The notes below the pieces were generated by a model that worked only from the letters and a program-made list of their open reading frames with translations, made no database searches and was not told the DNA's origin. This document shows, piece after piece, positions 28,559 through 35,716 of a DNA stretch of 35,716 bases. The stretch's first letter is position 1; each line of letters starts with the position of its first letter. The position numbers and the translations under genes are program-made. Origin of the DNA: Paracoccaceae bacterium (GTDB lineage Bacteria; Pseudomonadota; Alphaproteobacteria; Rhodobacterales; Rhodobacteraceae). Location: positions 1 to 35,716 of the forward strand of contig SKRW01000123.1 in NCBI GenBank assembly GCA_007118295.1. Direction: 5' to 3'.

Positions 28559-29614
28559 ATGCGTGACACTGCTGCCCCCGAGATCGCGCCCCTGTTGCTG
28601 GACTGGTATGATCGCCACGCCCGCGACCTGCCGTGGCGGGTGCCGCCGGGCAGTGATGCGCGCGCCGACCCCTACCGCATCTGGCTGTCCGAGGTGATGC
28701 TGCAACAGACAACAGTCGCTGCGGTTCAGGGCTATTTCCTGCGTTTCACCGCGCGCTGGCCGACAGTCGAGGCACTGGCCGCCGCCGAAGATGCCGATGT
28801 CATGGCCGAATGGGCGGGGCTTGGCTATTATGCGCGAGCGCGCAACCTGCTGGCCTGCGCGCGGGTGCTGTCGGCGCAGGGAGGCTTTCCGCGCGACAGT
28901 GACGGGCTGCTGAAACTGCCCGGCATCGGCCCCTACACCGCCGCTGCGATCGCCGCGATCGCGTTTGACCAGCCCGAGACTGTGGTTGATGGCAATGTCG
29001 AGCGCGTCATGGCACGGCTCTTTGACGAGCATATGCCCTTGCCTGCCGCAAAGCCTGTGCTGACCGCACATGCAGCGCGGCTGACTCCGCGCATGCGCCC
29101 CGGCGACTATGCGCAGGCAGTGATGGACCTTGGTGCCACGATCTGCACACCGCGCAACCCCGCTTGCGGTATCTGCCCGCTGATGCGCCATTGCGCGGCA
29201 CGGGTGGCGGGCACCGCCGCCAGCCTGCCACACAAGACGCGCAAACCTGCCAAACCTGTGCGGCAGGGCATTGCCTATATCGGGCAGCGCCGCGACGGCG
29301 CATGGCTGATGGAGCGGCGACCTGCGCGCGGGTTGCTTGGCGGGATGCTGGGCTGGCCCGGCACTGGCTGGACTGACGCGCCACCCAATGACGCGCCGCC
29401 CATCGCGGCGGACTGGCAGGTCGTGCCGGGCGAAGTGCGCCATACCTTCACCCATTTCCACTTGCGCCTGTCTCTGCGCGCGGCACATCTGCCCATGTCC
29501 GCACCCGGCCATTTCGTGGCCGCAGAGCTTTTCGACCCGGCTGATCTGCCCACGCTCATGCGCAAGGCGCATGCGCTGGGCGCGGCCCATCTTTCCCAAA
29601 TGGAGGCTTCATGA
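28559..29614 (+). CDS. mutY: A/G-specific adenine glycosylase MutY
   Basis: WLSEVMLQQTTVAAVQGYFLRF, LPGIGPYTAAAIAAIAF, Fe-S motif CTPRNPACGICPLMRHC. Confidence 0.95.
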   Translation: MRDTAAPEIAPLLLDWYDRHARDLPWRVPPGSDARADPYRIWLSEVMLQQTTVAAVQGYFLRFTARWPTVEALAAAEDADVMAEWAGLGYYARARNLLACARVLSAQGGFPRDSDGLLKLPGIGPYTAAAIAAIAFDQPETVVDGNVERVMARLFDEHMPLPAAKPVLTAHAARLTPRMRPGDYAQAVMDLGATICTPRNPACGICPLMRHCAARVAGTAASLPHKTRKPAKPVRQGIAYIGQRRDGAWLMERRPARGLLGGMLGWPGTGWTDAPPNDAPPIAADWQVVPGEVRHTFTHFHLRLSLRAAHLPMSAPGHFVAAELFDPADLPTLMRKAHALGAAHLSQMEAS

Positions 29615-30111
29615 CCAACGATCTGTCTGCAACCGACCACTATGTCCTGACCCATACCATGCTGCGCATCAAGGACCCCGCGCGCGCGCTGGAATTCTAT
29701 GAGCAGGTGCTGGGGTTTCGACTTGTTTCCCGGCTGGATTTCGATGAGGCGCGGTTTTCGCTGTATTTCCTGCAACCGCGCGGCCATACCGACTGCGCCG
29801 ATGGTTCGCTGGAACACGCGTTCAGCCGCATGGGCCTGTTGGAGCTGACCCATAACTGGGGCTCCGAGGACAGTGACACCGAGATGCATTCGGGCAATTC
29901 CGACCCCAAGGGTTTTGGCCATATCTGTCTGGCAGTGCCGGACATCGAAGCGGCCTGCGCGCGGTTCGAAGCGCTGGGCGTGCGCTTTCAGAAACGGCTG
30001 GGCGAGGGTGGCATGAAAGAGATCGCCTTCATCCTCGACCCCGATGGCTACTGGATCGAGATTGTCCAGCCGTCGCTGATGGAGGGGCTCTTGGCGCCGC
30101 ACAAGGCGTAA
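29611..30111 (+). CDS. gloA: Lactoylglutathione lyase (glyoxalase I)
   Basis: LTHTMLRIKDPARALEFYEQVLGFRLVSRLDFDEARFSLYFL...ELTHNWGSE...GFGHICLAVPDIEAACARFEALGVRFQKR. Confidence 0.95.
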   Translation: MTNDLSATDHYVLTHTMLRIKDPARALEFYEQVLGFRLVSRLDFDEARFSLYFLQPRGHTDCADGSLEHAFSRMGLLELTHNWGSEDSDTEMHSGNSDPKGFGHICLAVPDIEAACARFEALGVRFQKRLGEGGMKEIAFILDPDGYWIEIVQPSLMEGLLAPHKA

Positions 30112-30183
30112 TTCTGTCGCAGTTTGCGGGGCTGTGTCGTGCTGGAAAACAGGGTATGATGCGCCAAAACGCAGGAGAGATGC

Positions 30184-31320
30184 GTGACGCCAGAGCAGCT
30201 TCGCAAATTCAGTTCCGCAGTGCCCTTCTGGGTGTCGCTGGGCTTTGTGCCACTGGTGTGGATCTCGGCGCTCTGGGGGGGGTGGTGGTTCCTGCTGCCG
30301 GTCGCCTATGGCTGGTGGGCGTTTACCCTGATCGACTTTATAACCGGGCTGGATACCGGCAACCCGGACACGGATGTGCCCGTGCGCGAATTGTTCTGGT
30401 ATCGGCTGATCACGCTGGTCTGGTTTCCGATCCAGTTCATCACGATCTTTGGCGTGCTCTGGGTTCTGGCGCGCGCGTCCCACAACTGGTGGGAAGATCT
30501 GGGTGTGACCTTTGGCCTTGGCGTGATGACCGGGGTCATCGGCATCGTCTATGCGCATGAATTGCTGCATCAGAAAACCCCGCATGAACGCTGGCTGGCT
30601 GATCTGTTGCTGGCATCGGTGCTCTATTCGCATTTCCGGTCCGAGCATCTGCTGGTCCATCACAGCTATGTCGGCACGCCACGCGACCCGGTGACGGCGC
30701 GCTATAACGAAGGGTTCATCAGCTATTTCGGGCGCGTGCTGCGCGACTGCCCGCCTTCGGCATTCCGGGCCGAAGCCGCGATGCTGGCGCGCAAGGGGTT
30801 GCCGTGGTGGCACCGGTCCAACCCGTTCTGGCGCTTTGCAGCCCTGCAACTCGGGTTTCTGGGCCTTGCAATGGTGGTCGGGGGCTGGTGGGGGCTGGTG
30901 CTGTTCGTGTGGCAGGCAGCCGTTGCCTCCTGGCATCTGGAACTGACCAATTACATCGAACATTACGGACTGACGCGCCGCTATCTGGGCGATGGCCGAT
31001 ATGAACCCGTGCGCCCGCATCATAGCTGGAACGCATCGCACGCGGCGTCCAACTGGCTGATGATCAACCTGCAGCGCCATTCGGACCATCATTACAAACC
31101 CGACCGGCGTTTTCCACTGTTGCAGACCTATGACGACACTCAGGCCCCGCAACTGCCCTTCGGCTACCCGGCGCTGACCACCTTGGCCATGTGCCCGCCG
31201 CTGTTCCGGCGCTACATGAATCCAAGGGTCCGCGCATGGCGGCGGCAATTCTACCCCGATATCGAGGATTGGACCGACTACACCAACCACGCCACCCCCT
31301 TGCCGCGCAATGCGTCTTGA
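30184..31320 (+). CDS. AlkB-like alkane 1-monooxygenase / membrane fatty-acid hydroxylase-type protein
   Basis: His motifs YAHELLHQKTPHER, SEHLLVHHSYVGTPRDP, NYIEHYGL, LQRHSDHHYKPDRRFPLL; multi-span. GTG start. Confidence 0.9.
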   Translation: MTPEQLRKFSSAVPFWVSLGFVPLVWISALWGGWWFLLPVAYGWWAFTLIDFITGLDTGNPDTDVPVRELFWYRLITLVWFPIQFITIFGVLWVLARASHNWWEDLGVTFGLGVMTGVIGIVYAHELLHQKTPHERWLADLLLASVLYSHFRSEHLLVHHSYVGTPRDPVTARYNEGFISYFGRVLRDCPPSAFRAEAAMLARKGLPWWHRSNPFWRFAALQLGFLGLAMVVGGWWGLVLFVWQAAVASWHLELTNYIEHYGLTRRYLGDGRYEPVRPHHSWNASHAASNWLMINLQRHSDHHYKPDRRFPLLQTYDDTQAPQLPFGYPALTTLAMCPPLFRRYMNPRVRAWRRQFYPDIEDWTDYTNHATPLPRNAS

Positions 31321-31350
31321 CGGATGGTGCAGGGCGCTACCTCCTGACGC

Positions 31351-31719
31351 ATGCAAGAGATTGAAATCCTCTATAACGGGCGCTGCCCCATCTGCGCGGC
31401 GGAAATCGCGCAATACCGTGTTCAGGCAGAGAAGGCCGATGCGCCCCTGCGCTTCACGGACCTGCACCGGATTGACACGGCCGATTGGGGCCTGACCCCC
31501 GATCAGGCCACGCGCCGCTTTCATGCGCGCGCGGATGGGCATATCATTTCGGGCTTTCCGGCCTTTCTGCTGCTGTGGCGCAATTTGCCGCGCATGCGCT
31601 GGCTCGCCCGTCTGCTGGACCGCCCCGGCCTGCGGCATCTGGCCGAATTCGGCTATAATCGCATTGCGGCACCGCTGCTCTACCGGCTGCACCGCCGCCG
31701 TATGGCGCGCCAAGCCTGA
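31351..31719 (+). CDS. DUF393 / DCC-family thiol-disulfide oxidoreductase-like protein
   Basis: MQEIEILYNGRCPICAAEIAQY (CPIC), SGFPAFLLLWRNLPRMRWLARLLDRPGLRHLAEFGYNRIA. Confidence 0.85.
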   Translation: MQEIEILYNGRCPICAAEIAQYRVQAEKADAPLRFTDLHRIDTADWGLTPDQATRRFHARADGHIISGFPAFLLLWRNLPRMRWLARLLDRPGLRHLAEFGYNRIAAPLLYRLHRRRMARQA

Positions 31720-31725
31720 CCTCGG

Positions 31726-31780
31726 CTTTCATCTTGCCAGAAATACTCACTTTGCGCGCTGTCCCACTGGGACCGGACAG
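31726..31780 (+). repeat. Copy 2 of dispersed motif TTTCATCTTGCCnnAAATACTC followed by a hairpin
   Basis: GGCTTTCATCTTGCCAGAAATACTCAC, then CTGTCCCACTGGGACCGGACAG with alternative GTCCC-ACT-GGGAC stem. Confidence 0.55.
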
Positions 31781-31844
31781 ACGGGTAATGGCCATGCCGC
31801 AACCGCCCGCGCCGTGGTGATGCGCATGCCTTGCCTGTGTCAGA

Positions 31845-32606
31845 TCACACGAATTGCTCGCGCAACAGCCGTTCTTCCAGCCCATGACCGGGATCGAACA
31901 TCAGTTTATGCGCGATATCGCGCGCCGAGGCGATCTCGACCCGGACGACATTGCGCACGGACCGACTGTCAGCATCGGCCATCACGGGGCGGCGCTCGGG
32001 TGAAACTACCTCGATGCAGACCTTCGAGGATTTGGGCAGCAAGGCCCCGCGCCAACGACGCGGGCGAAAGGCCGCAACCGGTGTCAGCGCCAGCACGTCC
32101 GAGTTGATCGGCAGAATTGGCCCATGCGCGGAATAGTTATAGGCTGTTGACCCCGCCGGTGTGCTGACCATCGCCCCGTCGCAGACCAGCTCATCCAGCC
32201 GTTCCTTGCCATCGACAATGATCCGCAGCTTGGCCGCCTGCGCGCCCTGCCGCAAGAGCGACACCTCGTTGATCGCCAGCGCCTCGTGGACCGATCCATC
32301 GCTGCGCGTGGCCTGCATGCGCAGCGGGTTGAGCACGGCAAGTTCAGACGCGCGCAGCCGATCGGGCAAATCCTCGACCGCATAAGCATTCATCAAAAAG
32401 CCCACAGTGCCCCGGTTCATCCCGTAAACCGGTATGTCCAGATGCTGTGTGGCGTGCAATGTCTGCAGCATGAACCCGTCGCCACCAAGCGCGACAATGA
32501 AATCCGCCTCTTCCAGCGCAACCTGATCATAAGCCGCGCGCATCTCGGTCAGGGCCGCTTGCGGCTGCGGGGCGTTGCTGGCCAGAAAGGCGAGTTTCGG
32601 GGACAT
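31845..32606 (-). CDS. nadK: NAD kinase
   Basis: [58 protein letters not shown]. Confidence 0.95.
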   Translation of the reverse strand: MSPKLAFLASNAPQPQAALTEMRAAYDQVALEEADFIVALGGDGFMLQTLHATQHLDIPVYGMNRGTVGFLMNAYAVEDLPDRLRASELAVLNPLRMQATRSDGSVHEALAINEVSLLRQGAQAAKLRIIVDGKERLDELVCDGAMVSTPAGSTAYNYSAHGPILPINSDVLALTPVAAFRPRRWRGALLPKSSKVCIEVVSPERRPVMADADSRSVRNVVRVEIASARDIAHKLMFDPGHGLEERLLREQFV

Positions 32607-32800
32607 GGTGGACCTCGGTCTGTGGTCCGGCGACTGTCGCGCGCAATGCGCGGGGTTTCAAGCAGGTTCGACGCGCGGGCCCAGTGCGGATGATCGCGCG
32701 TGATGTCGCCAGACTGTCGGGATGCGGCGTAAAGAAGCCTTTGCGTCATGGCATTGATGGGGTAAACCAGCGCCAAATTCCAGACATCCGGAGCCCCCAC

Positions 32801-34096
32801 ATGGACACGACTTCCCGCGACACTGGCTTTTTCACCGAAACAGTGGAAAGCCGCGACCCAGAGCTATTTGCAGCGATGCAGGCCGAACTGGGCCGCCAGC
32901 GCGACGAGATCGAACTGATCGCCTCGGAGAACATTGTCTCGAAAGCAGTGATGGAGGCGCAGGGGTCGGTCCTGACCAACAAATACGCCGAAGGCTATCC
33001 GGGGCGGCGCTATTACGGTGGCTGCCAGTATGTCGATCTGGCCGAAAATCTGGCGATCACACGCGCCTGCGAATTGTTCGGCTGCGGCTTTGCCAATGTG
33101 CAGCCCAATTCCGGGTCACAGGCCAATCAGGGCGTGTTCACGGCGCTCTTGCAACCCGGTGACACGATCCTTGGCATGAGCCTTGATGCGGGCGGCCATC
33201 TGACGCATGGGGCCAAGCCAAACCAGTCGGGCAAATGGTTCAATGCGGTGCAATACGGTGTCCGCCAGTCGGATCTGGAAGTGGATTACGAGCAAATCGC
33301 AGCCCTTGCGACCGCGCACAAGCCGAAGATGATCATCGCGGGCGGGTCGGCCATTCCGCGTATCATCGATTTCGCGCGCATGCGCGAGATTGCCGATTCC
33401 GTGGGGGCCTATCTGCTGGTGGACATGGCGCATTTTGCCGGGCTGGTCGCGGCGGGGCTGTACCCGTCGCCCTTTCCGCATGCGCATGTCGCGACGACCA
33501 CCACGCACAAGACCCTGCGCGGCCCGCGCGGCGGCATGATCCTGACCGATGATGAGACGCTGGCGAAGAAATTCAACTCGGCCATTTTCCCCGGTATCCA
33601 GGGCGGCCCGCTGATGCATGTGATCGCCGCCAAGGCCGTGGCCTTTGGCGAGGCGTTGCGCCCCGGTTTCCGCGCCTATCAGAAACAGGTCATCGCCAAT
33701 GCCAAGGCGCTGGCCGATCAGTTGGAAAAGGGTGGACTGGCCACAGTCACGGGCGGGACCGATACGCACCTGCTGCTGGTCGATCTGCGGCCTAAAGGGG
33801 TCAAGGGCAATGCGACCGAAAAGGCATTGGGTCGCGCACATATCACCTGCAACAAGAACGGCATCCCGTTTGATACCGAAAGCCCGATGGTCACCAGCGG
33901 GATTCGTCTGGGCACACCGGCAGGCACCACGCGCGGTTTCGCCGAGCCCGAATTTCGCCTGATTGCCGACTGGATCGTGCGCGTGGTCGATGGTCTGGCC
34001 GCCAATGGCGAGGATGGAAACGCCGCGCTGGAGGCCGAAGTGAAGGCCGAAGTCGCAGCACTCTGTGCGCGCTTTCCGATCTATCCGGGCCTCTGA
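32801..34096 (+). CDS. glyA: Serine hydroxymethyltransferase
   Basis: [56 protein letters not shown]. Start ATG 32801. Confidence 0.98.
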   Translation: MDTTSRDTGFFTETVESRDPELFAAMQAELGRQRDEIELIASENIVSKAVMEAQGSVLTNKYAEGYPGRRYYGGCQYVDLAENLAITRACELFGCGFANVQPNSGSQANQGVFTALLQPGDTILGMSLDAGGHLTHGAKPNQSGKWFNAVQYGVRQSDLEVDYEQIAALATAHKPKMIIAGGSAIPRIIDFARMREIADSVGAYLLVDMAHFAGLVAAGLYPSPFPHAHVATTTTHKTLRGPRGGMILTDDETLAKKFNSAIFPGIQGGPLMHVIAAKAVAFGEALRPGFRAYQKQVIANAKALADQLEKGGLATVTGGTDTHLLLVDLRPKGVKGNATEKALGRAHITCNKNGIPFDTESPMVTSGIRLGTPAGTTRGFAEPEFRLIADWIVRVVDGLAANGEDGNAALEAEVKAEVAALCARFPIYPGL

Positions 34097-34115
34097 GTCC
34101 GCGGCTGGCGGTGTC

Positions 34116-34135
34116 AGGGGGCGCTTGCGCCCCCT
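34116..34135. terminator. Hairpin downstream of glyA
   Basis: AGGGGGCGC TT GCGCCCCCT, then TCTTGT. Confidence 0.65.
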
Positions 34136-34161
34136 CTTGTCCCTGCGGGCCAATTTACCCC

Positions 34162-34187
34162 CAAGAGTATTTTGGGCAAGATGAAGG
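34162..34187 (-). repeat. Copy 3 of dispersed motif CTTCATCTTGCCnnAAATACTC (minus strand), with the glyA hairpin on its 3' side
   Basis: Reverse complement reads CCTTCATCTTGCCCAAAATACTCTTGGGGGTAAATT. Confidence 0.6.
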
Positions 34188-34203
34188 GGAAAGGGGAGAT
34201 CGC

Positions 34204-34971
34204 ATGCTCAACCGCCTGCGATACGGTGCACCGACCAAGGCACATGGGCTGCTGATCGCGCATGGGCTGTTCGGGTCGGCGCGGAACTGGGGCGCGATTG
34301 CAACCCGGCTTGCGGACACGCGCGAAGTCATCAGCGTGGACATGCGCAATCACGGCGAAAGCGTCTGGGCGCAGGAGCATGGATATGCAGACCTCGCCGG
34401 GGATCTGGCCGCGGTGATCGAGGCCGAAGGCGCGCCGATGGATGTGCTGGGTCATTCGATGGGGGGCAAGGCCGCGATGATGCTGGCTTTGTCGCGGCCC
34501 GAACTGGTGCGGCGACTGCTGGTGGCCGATATCGCGCCTGTTGCGTATACGCATAGCCAGGCGCATCTGATTTCGGCGATGCGGGCCTTGCCGCTGACCA
34601 GGTTGGACAGTCGCGCGGCAGCGGATAGGGCCCTGTCCGCGCAGATCGAGGATCGCGCCGTGCGCGCCTTTTTACTGCAATCGCTGGATCTGCGCAGTGA
34701 CCCGCCGCGCTGGCGACTGAACCTTGATGTGCTGGAGGCCGAGATGGCGCGTATCATTGGCTGGCCCGAGGTGCACGGCATCTTTGATCGTCCGGCCCTG
34801 TTTCTGAGTGGGGCGCGGTCTGATTATGTCCGCCCCGAGCATCGAGGCGCGATCCGTGCATTGTTTCCGGCAGCCAAATTCGCCAAATTGCCGGACGCGG
34901 GGCATTGGTTGCATGCCGAAGCCCCGCGCCCGTTCGAGGCGACGGCGCGCATGTGGTTTGACGCGCCCTGA
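34204..34971 (+). CDS. Alpha/beta-fold hydrolase
   Basis: HGLLIAHGLFGSARNWGAIATRLADTREVISVDMRNHGES..., nucleophile elbow VLGHSMGGKAAMM. Start ATG 34204. Confidence 0.92.
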   Translation: MLNRLRYGAPTKAHGLLIAHGLFGSARNWGAIATRLADTREVISVDMRNHGESVWAQEHGYADLAGDLAAVIEAEGAPMDVLGHSMGGKAAMMLALSRPELVRRLLVADIAPVAYTHSQAHLISAMRALPLTRLDSRAAADRALSAQIEDRAVRAFLLQSLDLRSDPPRWRLNLDVLEAEMARIIGWPEVHGIFDRPALFLSGARSDYVRPEHRGAIRALFPAAKFAKLPDAGHWLHAEAPRPFEATARMWFDAP

Positions 34972-34975
34972 CCCC

Positions 34976-35158
34976 TCAGGCTGCCAGCATCTGGCGCGCA
35001 ATGACCCAGCTTGCGACCACACCCACCACCGCACCGCCTGCGGCCGAGATCAGGATGGGGTGCAGCGTATCCTGACCGATCGTGAGCGCGATCACGACGC
35101 CGATACCGGCACAGGTGACACCGACGATGGAATAGATCAGCAGAAAAAGACGGGACAT
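34976..35158 (-). CDS. Small two-span membrane protein of unknown function
   Basis: MSRLFLLIYSIVGVTCAGIGVVIALTIGQDTLHPILISAAGGAVVGVVASWVIARQMLAA; two hydrophobic segments. Confidence 0.7.
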   Translation of the reverse strand: MSRLFLLIYSIVGVTCAGIGVVIALTIGQDTLHPILISAAGGAVVGVVASWVIARQMLAA

Positions 35159-35231
35159 GACAGACCTCTGAGTTTGAACGGGACCATCTTGGCAGTGCAA
35201 AACTGCCTCTGCCTTGATCTTGCGCAAGTCT

Positions 35232-35540
35232 TCAGTCGTTTTTGACGCTGTCACAGATCAGTTGCGCCCGGAGAACACTTGTATCTCCTGAAACACTGCC
35301 GGAGCGCAGGCGGCACCCGGTCGTGTCGCGCGCGGCCTGTGCCATCAGCGCCCAAAGGTCAGGTTGGTCGGTGCGCGCGGCCATGCCATGGCGGATGATT
35401 TCAACCTTGTCATCCAGTTGCCAGACCGTGAACCGATAGCCACCCGCCTCGGTCTCGTGCGGGATGGCATCGCGCATCCACGGCGAGGGGGAGTCGCAGC
35501 CAATCAGCAGAAGGCAGGAAACCAGAAGGGAGTGTCGCAT
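35232..35540 (-). CDS. Putative small lipoprotein, unknown function
   Basis: MRHSLLVSCLLLIGC-DSPSP: signal peptide with a lipobox-like LLIGC. Start taken at ATG 35540. Confidence 0.6.
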   Translation of the reverse strand: MRHSLLVSCLLLIGCDSPSPWMRDAIPHETEAGGYRFTVWQLDDKVEIIRHGMAARTDQPDLWALMAQAARDTTGCRLRSGSVSGDTSVLRAQLICDSVKND

Positions 35541-35640
35541 CGCAACAGCATCGCACCTGACGGTTAAAACAGCGTTAACCACGATGCAGCAAGATTGCTG
35601 TCTTGAACCAGAGCGGGAAACTGGCTACACGCAGAGCCGC

Positions 35641-35716
<76 letters not shown>

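Noticed and set aside
29275-31713. 812-aa minus-strand ORF spanning mutY 3' end, gloA, alkB-like and DCC genes
   Set aside because: Striking length, but all four opposite-strand genes have strong family motifs. The translation is His/Gln/Arg-rich, typical of antisense frames in high-GC DNA.

Overview
The window is chromosomal, GC-rich alphaproteobacterial DNA, most like Rhodobacteraceae by gene content and protein style. No phage, CRISPR array, transposase or toxin/defence island was seen. Order: (1) ectoine locus with a divergent MarR regulator, then ectA-ectB-ectC-aspartokinase, without ectD; (2) clpB behind a candidate sigma-32 promoter; (3) an eight-gene block of polar-amino-acid ABC transporter (ATPase, SBP, two permeases), two divergent glutamine-synthetase-family ligases, a class-I amidotransferase and a PuuB-like FAD oxidoreductase, which looks like a gamma-glutamyl-amine catabolic module; (4) a PHA locus (phaR, phasin, phaC, phaZ) with a perfect 16-bp inverted repeat wrapped around the predicted phasin promoter; (5) lysE, pmbA/tldD, IMPase-like, KdtA-like GT, lpxK; (6) CaiB, DsbA-like, DUF721, mutY, gloA, AlkB-like, DCC protein, nadK, glyA, hydrolase, two small proteins and tRNA-Val(TAC). 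The most interesting non-coding signals are the phasin operator, an 88-bp element with terminal inverted repeats and two hairpins at 15990-16077, a perfect 12-bp hairpin inside the 5' coding region of the first GS-like gene, and three copies of a CATCTTGCCnnAAATACTC motif each followed by a hairpin. I found no wholly new system. The gamma-glutamylation cluster and the KdtA-like protein lacking the usual catalytic Glu motif are the best protein-level leads. All assignments come from reading motifs by eye, with no database search.
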